Below are positions 9,549-20,090 of a stretch of 37,910 nucleotides of DNA, one piece after another. Under the pieces are notes generated by a model. It was given only the letters and a program-made list of their open reading frames with translations. It had not been told where the DNA came from and made no database searches. Where the stretch lies: assembly GCA_027484835.1 (NCBI GenBank), contig JAIXSF010000149.1:1-37910 (forward strand). The letters are read 5' to 3'. Positions within the stretch are counted from its first letter, which is position 1. Every line of letters starts with the position of its first letter. This stretch comes from Rhizobiaceae bacterium (lineage in GTDB: Bacteria; Pseudomonadota; Alphaproteobacteria; Rhizobiales; Rhizobiaceae). Made by a program: the position numbers and the translations under genes.

Positions 9549-10301
9549 ATGATCAAGTTTGATTTCAGCGGCCGCGTCGCCATCGTGACCGGCGCTGGCG
9601 GGGGGATGGGGCTGTCGCTCGCCGAGGGGCTGCTTGCGGCCGGTGCGTCGGTCCTGGCGATCGACGTCAAGGAACAGCCGGAAGCACTCAAAGATGGCGC
9701 CAAATGCGTCTACGCCAAAGGCGATCTAACCGACGCAAAGTTCGTCAATGATGCCGTCGATGCGGCATACAAGAAGTTTGGCCGCATCGACTATCTCGCC
9801 AACATCGCCGGCGTGCTCTGGTTTGGCAAGGACGTCTCCCTTCTCAATATAGACCTCGATATCTGGGACAAGGTGATGGATATCAACCTGAAGTCCATGG
9901 TGCATACCATCAAGGCCGCTGTGCCCTACATGCGAAAGTCGGGCGGTGGCTCCATGGTCCACTTTGCAACGGTGCAGTGCCTCCGTGGCGATACTGCGCC
10001 GCAAGATGCCTACGTGGCATCGAAAGCTGGTGTCGTCGCGATCTCCAATTCCATCGCGATGCAGCTCTCCGCTGAGGGCATTCGATCCAATGTCATTCAT
10101 CCGGGAATCACACACACGCCGATGCAGGCTCGCTGGGATTCCCCTGAGAAGCTGAAGAACGCATCCGACTATGTGCCGATGAAGAAGGTCGGCCAGCCGG
10201 AGGACATGGCCAACGCGGCGATGTTCCTGCTTTCCGACGCTGCCGGATATATCACCGGCACCAGCCTCATCGTCGATGGCGGCCTCATGCTCAAGTACTG
10301 A
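9549..10301 (+). CDS. Short-chain dehydrogenase/reductase (SDR)
   Basis: 250 aa; VTGAGGGMGLSLAEGL, NIAGVLWFG, YVASKAGVVAISNSIAMQLSAEGIRSNVIHPG, YITGTSLIVDGGL. Confidence 0.92.
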   Translation: MIKFDFSGRVAIVTGAGGGMGLSLAEGLLAAGASVLAIDVKEQPEALKDGAKCVYAKGDLTDAKFVNDAVDAAYKKFGRIDYLANIAGVLWFGKDVSLLNIDLDIWDKVMDINLKSMVHTIKAAVPYMRKSGGGSMVHFATVQCLRGDTAPQDAYVASKAGVVAISNSIAMQLSAEGIRSNVIHPGITHTPMQARWDSPEKLKNASDYVPMKKVGQPEDMANAAMFLLSDAAGYITGTSLIVDGGLMLKY

Positions 10302-10404
10302 GCATGACCTGTGGTCCGAGGCGACCCGATTTGGTCGCCTCGGCGGTCGAATGTCGTTTTTAGCGTGGGCGATTGCCGACGGCCTACAAGAGGGAAATGC
10401 TTCC

Positions 10405-11910
10405 ATGGATCAAAAAAGTGCATCTGCAGGCGCCGAAATCTGGCGTTCTCGCGCAGCGGACTTGAAGATAGAAGGTCGTGCGCTCATCGATGGCGAGATG
10501 ACCAGAGCGACGGACGGAGCCAGTTTCGATTGTCTTTCTCCGATTGACGGGCGGTTGCTTGCCCAAGTTTCATCGGGTGGCGCTGCTGATATTGACCGGG
10601 CCGTCCGGGCTGCACGCGCGGCGTTCGAGGATCGCCGGTGGGCGGGGCAAGCGCCGGCTGCGCGCAAGCGTATCCTCCAGCGTTTTGCCGCGCTGCTGCG
10701 GGAAAACCTCGAGGAGCTTGCCCTTCTTGAATCACTCGACATGGGCAAGCCGATCTCAGCGGCTCTATCTGTCGACGTAAACGCGACGGCCCGTTGCTAC
10801 GATTGGTATGCAGAGGCAATCGACAAGGTTTACGATCAGATCGCTCCCACCGCGGATCAGGATCTCGCCCTCATTACCCGCGAACCACTCGGTGTTGTCG
10901 GCGCAATCGTTCCATGGAATTTCCCGATGCTGACCGCCGCGTGGAAGACCGCGCCGGCGCTGGCCACCGGCAATTCGGTCGTCCTGAAGCCGGCGGAACA
11001 GTCGCCATTGACGGCAATCCGAATGGGGCAGATCGCACTGGAAGCAGGCATTCCGCCTGGGGTATTCAACGTGGTGCCCGGATTCGGGCATACAGCGGGT
11101 AAAGCTCTCGCCAGCCACATGGACGTCGACGGTATTTTCTTCACGGGTTCGACCTCGACCGGCCGGCTGCTCATGGAATATGCTGGCAAGTCCAACCTGA
11201 AGAAGGTTGGTCTGGAACTTGGCGGGAAAAGCCCGAACATCATCCTGTCGTCCTATGCAGATATCGAGAAGGCGGCCATCACAGCGGCTGAAAGCATGTT
11301 CGCCAATCAGGGTGAAGTCTGCATCGCTCCTTCGCGACTGATTGTGGAGCGACCGATTCACGACAAGGTCGTGGAGATAATCGCCGAGTTTGCAAAGAAC
11401 AGGCAACCGTCTGACCCGCTCGATCCAGCAACGAATATGGGCGCGCTGGTGGATCTGCGCCACGCAGATCGCGTCATGAGCTACATCGAAACCGCGAAGG
11501 CCGAGGGGGCCAGAGTGGCTGCTGGCGGAACCCGCGCCCTGGTGGAGAGCGGCGGGGCATATGTAGCTCCTACGATCTTCGACAATGTCACAAACAACAT
11601 GAAGGTCGCTCGGGAAGAGATATTCGGTCCGGTTCTCTCGGTCATCTCTGTCGATAGCGCCGACGAGGCCGTAGCGGTCGCGAACGACAGCCCTTACGGG
11701 CTTGCCGCCGCTGTCTGGACGGATCGCCTCTCAGACGCTCACAAGGTCGCCAGGGCGCTTCGAAGTGGGATCGTCTATGTCAACTGCTACGACGCTTGCG
11801 ACATGACGACACCGTTCGGTGGATACAAGCAGTCCGGCAACGGCCGGGACAAGTCGCTGCATGCCCTCGACGAGTACACCGAGTTGAAGACGACCTGGGT
11901 GAGGCTCTGA
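10405..11910 (+). CDS. Aldehyde dehydrogenase (PuuC-like, aminoaldehyde type)
   Basis: Likely start MDQKSASAGAEIW at 10405; VPWNFPMLTAAWKTAPALATGNSVVLKPAEQSPLTA, LELGGKSPNIIL, NQGEVCIAPSRLIV, EEIFGPVLSVI. Confidence 0.9.
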   Translation: MDQKSASAGAEIWRSRAADLKIEGRALIDGEMTRATDGASFDCLSPIDGRLLAQVSSGGAADIDRAVRAARAAFEDRRWAGQAPAARKRILQRFAALLRENLEELALLESLDMGKPISAALSVDVNATARCYDWYAEAIDKVYDQIAPTADQDLALITREPLGVVGAIVPWNFPMLTAAWKTAPALATGNSVVLKPAEQSPLTAIRMGQIALEAGIPPGVFNVVPGFGHTAGKALASHMDVDGIFFTGSTSTGRLLMEYAGKSNLKKVGLELGGKSPNIILSSYADIEKAAITAAESMFANQGEVCIAPSRLIVERPIHDKVVEIIAEFAKNRQPSDPLDPATNMGALVDLRHADRVMSYIETAKAEGARVAAGGTRALVESGGAYVAPTIFDNVTNNMKVAREEIFGPVLSVISVDSADEAVAVANDSPYGLAAAVWTDRLSDAHKVARALRSGIVYVNCYDACDMTTPFGGYKQSGNGRDKSLHALDEYTELKTTWVRL

Positions 11911-11942
11911 CCTATGAATGCCCTTAACCCCATGTCGGACCA

Positions 11943-12788
11943 ATGACGATGAGAATACTTATTGCAGAAGGAAACATGCATGCCTCCAGACAGAGATCCA
12001 GGGAGATCGGAGGCTCTACACCCGGCGAAGGCTATGGAGATGTCATCACGGCGCTTTGTCCGTCGATTGAGATCGACATCTACAATCTGCCGGATGCCGG
12101 CGAGAAACCGCCGAAACCGATCGATGTATATGATGGCATCGTGTTAACCGGTTCGTCGCTGACGATCTATGAGGATCGTCCGGAGGTCCGCCGCCAGATA
12201 GAGTTTGCGCAAGAGGTGTTCGCATGTGGCGTCCCCTTCTTCGGATCATGCTGGGGACTTCAGGTTGCGACTGTTGCCGCTGGCGGTGAGGTTCTTCGAA
12301 ATCAGCGTGGCCGGGAGGTGGGCTTCGCCAGAGCTATTCGCCTGACCTCCGAGGGGATTAGCCATCCGCTGCACGATGGAAGACCCGTCACCTTCGATGC
12401 GCCGGCAGTGCATGCGGATCATGTGACGCGCCCGGCCGATGGCACTATCGTTACGGCGTCAAATAGCGTCAGTGATGTTCAGGCGGCTGAGATATCCTAC
12501 AAGAACGGCACTTTCTGGGGAGTGCAATACCACCCTGAATTTTCGCTGAAGGATATCGCAGACGTTCTCGTCCGATACGCTCCGGTGATCGTTGATGAGG
12601 AAAAGTTCTTCGAGGATCCGCAGCAACTCGCCGCCTATGCAGGCAACTTGCGACTGCTTCATGACGATCGGGAACGGCGTTCGATTTCTTGGCAATACGC
12701 AATCGGCAAGGACCTGCTTGATGACCGCGTGCGGTTAACGGAGATCGCCAACTGGTTAAGGGTCAAAGTTGGGGCCGCCGTTCATTAA
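11943..12788 (+). CDS. Class I glutamine amidotransferase-like protein (GMP-synthase-type GATase domain)
   Basis: 281 aa; nucleophile elbow FFGSCWGLQVA and GVQYHPEFS His/Glu motif. Confidence 0.87.
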   Translation: MTMRILIAEGNMHASRQRSREIGGSTPGEGYGDVITALCPSIEIDIYNLPDAGEKPPKPIDVYDGIVLTGSSLTIYEDRPEVRRQIEFAQEVFACGVPFFGSCWGLQVATVAAGGEVLRNQRGREVGFARAIRLTSEGISHPLHDGRPVTFDAPAVHADHVTRPADGTIVTASNSVSDVQAAEISYKNGTFWGVQYHPEFSLKDIADVLVRYAPVIVDEEKFFEDPQQLAAYAGNLRLLHDDRERRSISWQYAIGKDLLDDRVRLTEIANWLRVKVGAAVH

Positions 12789-13175
12789 GTCATCGCACAC
12801 TCTCGGTTTCGAACATAGGCTACTACGCGGTGTTACGATGCGAGATGTCCACGAGTACACACAAGTTCTGTCACGGAAGAATCTGATGAACAATAACTTC
12901 TTGCAGGCGGTGATGTGCCGCGCGGCACCAACTTTCCTGTTTCTCAACGGATTAAGTTCCCCGCCCCCTGGGCCAACTTGCCTGTCGTCTGAACGGCGAC
13001 AGGCGCTTTCTTCCGCGGGCAGTCGCAGACCGGTGGGATGCGGGCGCATTTTTGCCCGCTGGCTACGAAGCTTTGCGACGTAGGCTAGATAATAGCTGAG
13101 AATGCCAGTGGCAACCGCTGTAAGTCCCTACGGTCTCCGAGACCACATGTTCATTAAGTCATTGAGGAGTCCGAC

Positions 13176-16100
13176 TTGCCCATATCCAAGATCCTAGTCG
13201 CCAATCGATCCGAAATTGCCATTCGCGTGTTCCGCGCGGCCAATGAACTTGGCTTGAAGACGGTTGCGATATGGGCGGAAGAGGACAAACTGTCCCTCCA
13301 TCGATTCAAGGCAGACGAGAGTTATCAGGTCGGTCGCGGTTCGCATCTCGCCCGTGAACTCGGGCCGATCGAGAGCTATCTGTCGATCGACGAGGTAATC
13401 CGGGTTGCGAAGCTCTCCGGAGCCGACGCGATCCACCCGGGCTACGGCCTGCTCTCCGAGAGTCCCGAGTTTGTCGATGCCTGCAACGACGCAGGCATTA
13501 CTTTTATCGGGCCGCGCGCGGAAACCATGCGCCAGCTCGGCAACAAGGTGGCGGCGCGCAACCTTGCGATCTCGGTCGGGGTTCCGGTCGTTCCGGCCAC
13601 TGAGCCGCTGCCCGACGACATGGTGGAAGTCGCGCGCATGGCCGAGGAGATCGGCTATCCGGTGATGCTCAAGGCATCCTGGGGCGGCGGCGGCCGCGGC
13701 ATGCGTGCGATCCGTGACCCGAAGGACCTGGCCCGCGAAGTCACCGAGGCGAAGCGCGAAGCGATGGCGGCGTTCGGCAAGGACGAGGTCTATCTCGAGA
13801 AGCTGGTCGAGAAGGCCCGCCACGTCGAGAGCCAGATCCTCGGTGACATGCACGGCAAAGTGGTCCATCTCTTCGAGCGCGACTGCTCAATCCAGCGCCG
13901 CAACCAGAAGGTCGTCGAACGCGCTCCCGCTCCCTATCTCAGCGAGGCACAGCGGCAGGAGCTCGCCTCCTACTCGCTGAAGATCGCCCAGGCCACGAAC
14001 TATGTGGGTGCCGGCACCGTCGAATACCTGATGGATGCCGACAGCGGTAAGTTCTACTTCATCGAGGTCAACCCGCGCATCCAGGTCGAGCACACGGTCA
14101 CCGAAGTCGTGACCGGCATCGACATCGTCAAGGCGCAGATCCACATCCTCGACGGACATGCGATCGGTACGGCGGAATCCGGCGTTCCGGCCCAGTCGGA
14201 CATCCGGCTGAACGGCCATGCGCTGCAGTGCCGCATCACCACCGAGGACCCCGAGCACAACTTCATCCCGGACTACGGCCGCATCACCGCCTATCGTGGT
14301 GCGACAGGCTTCGGCATCCGCCTCGACGGCGGCACGGCCTATTCGGGCGCAGTCATCACCCGTTACTACGATCCGCTGCTCGAAAAGGTCACGGCCTGGG
14401 CGCCGACGCCGCAGGAGGCGATCCAGCGCATGGACCGTGCGCTGCGCGAATTCCGTATCCGCGGCGTGGCGACCAACCTCACCTTCCTCGAGGCGATCAT
14501 CGGTCACCCGAAATTCCGCGACAACAGCTACACCACCCGGTTCATCGACTCGACGCCTGAGCTTTTCGCCCAGGTGAAGCGCCAGGACCGTGCAACGAAG
14601 CTCCTGACCTATCTTGCCGACGTGACCGTCAACGGGCATCCGGAAGCCAAGGGTCGCCCGCGTCCGCCCGAGGACGCGGCCGAGCCCGTCGTACCCTACA
14701 TCGACGCGCCGATCCCGGACGGTACCAAGCAGCTGCTCGACAAGCTCGGCCCGGTCAAATTCGCCGAATGGATGCGCAATGAGACCCGCGTGCTCGTTAC
14801 CGACACGACGATGCGCGATGGCCATCAGTCGCTGCTGGCGACCCGCATGCGCACCTATGACATCGCGCGTGCCGCAGGTGCCTACGCGCGGGCCCTGCCG
14901 AACCTCCTTTCGCTCGAATGCTGGGGCGGTGCGACCTTCGACGTATCCATGCGCTTCCTGACGGAGGACCCGTGGGAGCGTCTCGCGCTCGTGCGCGAGG
15001 GTGCGCCGAACCTGCTGCTGCAAATGCTGCTGCGCGGGGCGAACGGCGTCGGTTACAAGAACTATTCCGACAACGTCGTGAAGTATTTCGTGCGCCAGGC
15101 CGCAGCCGGCGGCATCGATCTTTTCCGCGTGTTCGACTGCCTGAACTGGGTCGAGAACATGCGCGTCTCGATGGATGCCGTGGCGGAGGAGAACAAGCTC
15201 TGCGAGGCAGCCATCTGCTATACGGGTGACATCCTCAATTCCGCCCGGCCGAAATACGATCTCAAGTACTATACCGCGCTGGCGGCCGAACTGGAAAAGG
15301 CCGGTGCGCATATCATCGCGGTCAAGGACATGGCCGGCCTCCTGAAGCCCGCTGCGGCGCGGATCCTGTTCAAGGCGCTCCGCGAAGCGACCAGCCTGCC
15401 GATCCATTTCCACACGCACGACACCTCGGGCATTTCGGCCGCGACCGTTCTTGCCGCCGTCGAGGCGGGCGTCGATGCGGTCGATGCGGCGATGGACAGC
15501 CTGTCGGGCAATACCTCGCAGCCGTGTCTTGGCTCGATCGTCGAGGCGCTGCGCGGTTCGGAACGCGATCCGGGTCTCGACCCCTACTGGATCCGTCGCC
15601 TGTCGTTCTACTGGGAGGCCGTGCGCAACCAGTATGCCGCCTTCGAAAGTGACCTCAAGGGGCCGGCTTCCGAAGTCTACCTGCACGAAATGCCGGGCGG
15701 CCAGTTCACCAATCTCAAGGAGCAGGCCCGTTCGCTCGGGCTGGAGACCCGCTGGCACGAAGTGGCCCAGGCCTATGCCGATGCAAACCAGATGTTCGGC
15801 GACATCGTCAAGGTGACGCCGTCCTCCAAGGTGGTCGGCGACATGGCGCTGATGATGGTCAGCCAGGACCTGACGGTCGAAGACGTCGTCGATCCGGCCA
15901 AGGACGTGTCCTTCCCGGAATCGGTCGTCTCGATGCTCCGCGGCGATCTCGGCCAGCCCCCGATCGGATGGCCGGAGGGTCTGCAGAAGAAGGCGTTGAA
16001 GGGCGAACAGCCCTACACCGTGCGTCCGGGCTCGCTGCTCGAAGACACCGACCTCGAAGCCGAGCGCAAGGCGATCGAGGAGAAGCTCGACCGCAAGATC

Positions 16101-16634
16101 AGCGACATCGAGCTCGCTTCCTACCTGATGTATCCGAAGGTCTTCACCGACTATGCGCTGGCCGCCGACACCTACGGTCCGGTCTCCGTGCTGCCGACGC
16201 CCTACTACTTCTACGGTCTGCCGGCCGGCGAGGAACTGTTCGTCGATCTCGAAAAGGGCAAGACGCTTGTCGTCGTCAACCAGGCCATGGGTGCCACCGA
16301 CGACAAGGGCATGGTGACGGTGTTCTTCGAACTCAACGGCCAGCCGCGCCGCATCAAGGTCCCGGATCGCGCCCATGGTGCGGCCGGCAGCGCGGCACGC
16401 CGCAAGGCCGATCCGGCGAATGCCGGTCATGTCGGCGCGCCGATGCCGGGCGTCATCTCGACCGTGGCCGTGGCTGCGGGCCAGTCGGTCAAGGCCGGTG
16501 ACGTGCTGCTGTCGATCGAGGCGATGAAGATGGAGACGGCGCTGCACGCCGACCGCGACGGTACGATCTCGGAAGTGCTGGTCAAGGCCGGCGACCAGAT
16601 CGACGCGAAGGACCTGCTTGTTTCTTGGAGTTGA
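13176..16634 (+). CDS. pyc: Pyruvate carboxylase
   Basis: 1152 aa; biotin carboxylase (ASWGGGGRGMR, EVNPRIQVEHTVTE), carboxyltransferase (VTDTTMRDGHQSLLATRMRT), biotinyl motif IEAMKMETALHA. Confidence 0.97.
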   Translation: MPISKILVANRSEIAIRVFRAANELGLKTVAIWAEEDKLSLHRFKADESYQVGRGSHLARELGPIESYLSIDEVIRVAKLSGADAIHPGYGLLSESPEFVDACNDAGITFIGPRAETMRQLGNKVAARNLAISVGVPVVPATEPLPDDMVEVARMAEEIGYPVMLKASWGGGGRGMRAIRDPKDLAREVTEAKREAMAAFGKDEVYLEKLVEKARHVESQILGDMHGKVVHLFERDCSIQRRNQKVVERAPAPYLSEAQRQELASYSLKIAQATNYVGAGTVEYLMDADSGKFYFIEVNPRIQVEHTVTEVVTGIDIVKAQIHILDGHAIGTAESGVPAQSDIRLNGHALQCRITTEDPEHNFIPDYGRITAYRGATGFGIRLDGGTAYSGAVITRYYDPLLEKVTAWAPTPQEAIQRMDRALREFRIRGVATNLTFLEAIIGHPKFRDNSYTTRFIDSTPELFAQVKRQDRATKLLTYLADVTVNGHPEAKGRPRPPEDAAEPVVPYIDAPIPDGTKQLLDKLGPVKFAEWMRNETRVLVTDTTMRDGHQSLLATRMRTYDIARAAGAYARALPNLLSLECWGGATFDVSMRFLTEDPWERLALVREGAPNLLLQMLLRGANGVGYKNYSDNVVKYFVRQAAAGGIDLFRVFDCLNWVENMRVSMDAVAEENKLCEAAICYTGDILNSARPKYDLKYYTALAAELEKAGAHIIAVKDMAGLLKPAAARILFKALREATSLPIHFHTHDTSGISAATVLAAVEAGVDAVDAAMDSLSGNTSQPCLGSIVEALRGSERDPGLDPYWIRRLSFYWEAVRNQYAAFESDLKGPASEVYLHEMPGGQFTNLKEQARSLGLETRWHEVAQAYADANQMFGDIVKVTPSSKVVGDMALMMVSQDLTVEDVVDPAKDVSFPESVVSMLRGDLGQPPIGWPEGLQKKALKGEQPYTVRPGSLLEDTDLEAERKAIEEKLDRKISDIELASYLMYPKVFTDYALAADTYGPVSVLPTPYYFYGLPAGEELFVDLEKGKTLVVVNQAMGATDDKGMVTVFFELNGQPRRIKVPDRAHGAAGSAARRKADPANAGHVGAPMPGVISTVAVAAGQSVKAGDVLLSIEAMKMETALHADRDGTISEVLVKAGDQIDAKDLLVSWS

Positions 16635-16679
16635 GGCGATCGGAGACAGACGGCATACCCGTGCTTCTGCGACTCGTAT

Positions 16680-16870
16680 CCCTTCAGCGCGGAATCACGC
16701 TCTACGGTGCGGCTATCCAAGACGTGTTTCCTCCAGACATTGTCGCGGTTCCGATCTCCGATCCTCACGCGAGTTTTGAGATCAGCGTTGCGTGGGACGC
16801 TCGCCGCCATGTACCGATGATTAGGCAGTTCGTGAGCGCTGTAGTCGAATTCTGCTCAAATGGCGGACGC
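16680..16870 (+). pseudogene. LysR-family regulator C-terminal remnant
   Basis: Within ORF 16625..16900: RGITLYGAAIQDVFPPDIVAVPISDPHASFEISVAWDARRHVPMIRQFVSAVVEF resembles the end of a LysR substrate-binding domain; no HTH upstream (pyc lies directly before). Confidence 0.55.
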
Positions 16871-17052
16871 CGTACTCCAACTGATACGTCGGGCAGATAG
16901 ACCGGGTTGTGACCAGCTCTGTCAGCGAGCTCTGACATCACGCATTTTCTGCTTGTCATAGTCAGCAGCATCCAATGGTGACCTGCCCGCACTACACTTT
17001 TGTCGTGCCAAAGGAGGCCCTTCGAGAAGTTGCCTGGGCGGGTCTCCAGAAT

Positions 17053-17517
17053 TCAACGTCGGTTTCGATCTTGGCTTGCCAATACATTGCGGATTGAGAA
17101 ACTGGAATGAATCCGCTGGACGCCGGGCAACTTCGATAGGATTTCTTTATGAATGCCTTCAAACTCGCCCGCATTCGCGACGTCCACCCGAAGAAAGTAG
17201 TCCGAGCCGCCAGTCATCAAATAACATTCGCGGACCTCTGGGTGCTTTCGGACGGCAGCTTCGAAGCGATCCAAATAGTCTTCGGTCTGCTTTTCTAGAG
17301 TGATGTTGATGATGACGGCGATTGTAGCCTCTGCGTTCGACGCATCGACTAGTGTCGTGTAGCCGCGGATGATCCCGGCATGTTCCAAGTTTTTTATTCG
17401 TCTCAAGCACGCGGAGGGGGAAAGCCCCACTTCGGCAGCGAGATCGACATTGCTCATGCGAGCGTTCAGTCGAAGGAACCGCAAAATGTTTCGGTCGATC
17501 GCGTCGATTGAGGACAT
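17053..17517 (-). CDS. Lrp/AsnC family transcriptional regulator
   Basis: Start at MSSIDAIDRNILRFLRLNARMSNVDLAAEVGLSPSACLRRIKNLEHAGIIRGY; C-terminal RAM domain ECYLMTGGSDYFLRVDV. Confidence 0.93.
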   Translation of the reverse strand: MSSIDAIDRNILRFLRLNARMSNVDLAAEVGLSPSACLRRIKNLEHAGIIRGYTTLVDASNAEATIAVIINITLEKQTEDYLDRFEAAVRKHPEVRECYLMTGGSDYFLRVDVANAGEFEGIHKEILSKLPGVQRIHSSFSIRNVLASQDRNRR

Positions 17518-17639
17518 TGCAGAATATTCCAAAAACTCGCTGATAATTGCGAAATATGGACAAATAGGCAATAAAATACTGCACAGTGGCAGGAAATTTG
17601 TCAATCGTTTCAATAGACTTCTGGAAACGAGGGCAAGGC

Positions 17640-18773
17640 ATGAACAGTGTGATTCCGCACTTCTGTATTCGCGAGATGACGAGTGCAGTTGGAGCATCCG
17701 GCTATCTTACCATCGATCTCGGCGGCCTCCGCCGTAACTACGAGAAGCTTTCCGCCTCGGTTTCCCCGGCGAAGGCGGCCGCAGTGATCAAGGCCGACGC
17801 CTACGGACTAGGCGCCACGAAAGTCGCAGCCACGCTTTTTGCCGCCGGCTGCCGGCATTTCTTCGTCGCTCACTTCTGCGAGGCGACCGAGATCAAGCCA
17901 CACCTTTCCGAGGAAGCCCGCATCTTTGTCCTCAACGGTCTTCAGCCGGGCAACGAACCACCAGCTGCGGAGGCCGGCATCATTCCGGTGCTGAACTCGA
18001 TGGAACAGCTGCACCGATGGACCGCGACCGCACGCGCGCTCAGTCATCGTCTGCCCGCCGTACTGCAATTCGACACCGGCATGTCGCGGCTGGGCTTTCC
18101 GCCGGAAGAACGCGCCCTTCTGGCCGAAGAACTGCGTAACAATCAGGACATCGAAATCCTGTTTATCATGAGCCATCTGGCCTCGGCCGACGACGCAGAT
18201 AGCCAGCAGAACGGCGACCAGCTCTCGGAAATGCGCCAGATCGCTGAAGAGTTTCCTGCATTCAGCGTCTGCTTTGCCAATTCAGGCGGTGTCTTCCTCG
18301 GCAGCGAATATCACGGCACGCTCGTTCGCCCTGGTATCGTCCTTTATGGCGGCGCGCCGAACAACGGCGGAACCAATTCGATGGAACCAGTTGTCCGCCT
18401 CGACGTGGCGGTGATCCAGACCCGGACCGTTCCCGCCGAGGCTCGGGTCGGCTATGGCGCAACACATGTCACCAAGACCGAGGCACGGCTTGCGACGCTT
18501 GCTGCCGGCTATGCCGACGGGCTGCCGCGCAGCCTCAGCGATCGCGGCGCCGTCTACTACAATGGCGTGCGCCTGCCGATCGTCGGCCGCGTATCGATGG
18601 ACAGCATAACGATCGATATTTCCGCCCTGCCCGCCGGCACGCTTTCACTGGGCAGCCTGGTCGAAGTCATCGGCCCGAGCCAGACGCTGGAGATGCTGGC
18701 GGCAGACGCCGGAACGATCTCCTACGAAATGCTGACCAGTCTCGGCCATCGCTACCGTCGCCAATACCGCTAA
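17640..18773 (+). CDS. dadX: Alanine racemase
   Basis: Start MNSVIPHFC at 17640; AVIKADAYGLGATKVA PLP-lysine motif, QFDTGMSRLGF, VSMDSITIDIS. Confidence 0.93.
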   Translation: MNSVIPHFCIREMTSAVGASGYLTIDLGGLRRNYEKLSASVSPAKAAAVIKADAYGLGATKVAATLFAAGCRHFFVAHFCEATEIKPHLSEEARIFVLNGLQPGNEPPAAEAGIIPVLNSMEQLHRWTATARALSHRLPAVLQFDTGMSRLGFPPEERALLAEELRNNQDIEILFIMSHLASADDADSQQNGDQLSEMRQIAEEFPAFSVCFANSGGVFLGSEYHGTLVRPGIVLYGGAPNNGGTNSMEPVVRLDVAVIQTRTVPAEARVGYGATHVTKTEARLATLAAGYADGLPRSLSDRGAVYYNGVRLPIVGRVSMDSITIDISALPAGTLSLGSLVEVIGPSQTLEMLAADAGTISYEMLTSLGHRYRRQYR

Positions 18774-18800
18774 CAATTCTCTTCCGTCATTGAGGCATTC

Positions 18801-20051
18801 ATGAAAGTCATCGTACTTGGCGCCGGCGTAGTCGGCGTGACGTCCGCCTATCAGCTCGCGAAGGCCGGACATGAGGTCATCGTCGTTGACCGCCAGCTCG
18901 GCCCGGCACTCGAAACAAGCTTCGCCAATGCCGGCGAAGTATCGTTCGGCTATTGCTCCCCCTGGGCCGCACCCGGTATTCCGCTGAAAGCCATGAAGTG
19001 GCTGTTCATGGAACACGCGCCGCTGATCCTGCGTCCGAAACTCGACATGGCCATGCTGTCGTGGATGTTCAAGATGCTGGCGAACTGCACCACGGAGCGC
19101 TACGCGATCAACAAGAGCCGCATGCTCCGCCTCGCCGACTACAGCCGGACGGCTCTTGCCGCCGTGCGCGAGGAAACGGGCCTTGCCTATGACGAGCGCA
19201 TGCAGGGAACGCTGCAGCTTTTCCGCACGCAGGACCAGCTCGACGCTTCCGCCAAGGACGTGAAGGCGCTTGCCGCAGACGGCATCCCATATGAAGTTCT
19301 GGATCCGGATGGCTGCATTCGGGTTGAACCGGCTCTCCGGCACGTCCGCGAAAAGATCGTCGGGGGTCTGCTGACGCCAAAGGACGAAACAGGAGACTGC
19401 TTCAAGTTCACCAATGCGCTGGCCGAAAAGGCCGCGGCACTTGGCGTCTGGTTCCGGTATGGCACCACCGTCAAGGGCTTCGACATCGAAAGCGGCCGCG
19501 TACGTGGCATCGTGACGGACGGAGCGCCGGTGCACGGCGATGCCGTGGTCGTGGCGCTCGGGAGCTATTCGCCGTTGCTGCTCAAGCAGGTCGGCATCAA
19601 GCTACCGGTCTATCCGGTCAAGGGTTACTCCCTGACGATCCCGATCACGGATGCCACCCGCGCACCGGAATCGACCGTCATGGACGAAACCTATAAGATC
19701 GCCATCACCCGCCTCGGCGACCGCATCCGCGTCGGCGGTATGGCCGAAATCTCAGGCTATACCAACGACCTCGGTGCTACCCGCCGCCGCACGCTCGAGC
19801 ATTCCGTAACCGATCTCTTCCCCGGTGGGGACGTGTCCCAGGCGCTCTTCTGGTCCGGTCTTCGTCCAATGACGCCGGATGGCACACCCGTTATCGGTCC
19901 GACAAAAGTCCAGGGACTGTTCCTCAACGCTGGCCACGGCACGCTCGGCTGGACGATGAGCTGCGGCTCCGCCCGCGTCATCAGCGATCTGGTCAGCGGC
20001 CGCAAGGCTGAAATCGATGCAACCGACCTCGCGATCAGCCGCTACGCCTGA
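18801..20051 (+). CDS. dadA: D-amino acid dehydrogenase small subunit
   Basis: 416 aa; [35 protein letters not shown] motif; [46 protein letters not shown]. Confidence 0.95.
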   Translation: MKVIVLGAGVVGVTSAYQLAKAGHEVIVVDRQLGPALETSFANAGEVSFGYCSPWAAPGIPLKAMKWLFMEHAPLILRPKLDMAMLSWMFKMLANCTTERYAINKSRMLRLADYSRTALAAVREETGLAYDERMQGTLQLFRTQDQLDASAKDVKALAADGIPYEVLDPDGCIRVEPALRHVREKIVGGLLTPKDETGDCFKFTNALAEKAAALGVWFRYGTTVKGFDIESGRVRGIVTDGAPVHGDAVVVALGSYSPLLLKQVGIKLPVYPVKGYSLTIPITDATRAPESTVMDETYKIAITRLGDRIRVGGMAEISGYTNDLGATRRRTLEHSVTDLFPGGDVSQALFWSGLRPMTPDGTPVIGPTKVQGLFLNAGHGTLGWTMSCGSARVISDLVSGRKAEIDATDLAISRYA

Positions 20052-20090
20052 TTCATCGTCATTCAAACCTTACAAACGCAGGAGACGCAA

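Noticed and set aside
13887-16547. 886-aa ORF antisense to pyc
   Set aside because: Low-complexity, His/Arg/Asp-rich shadow frame caused by high GC and codon bias of pyc; no recognisable domain.
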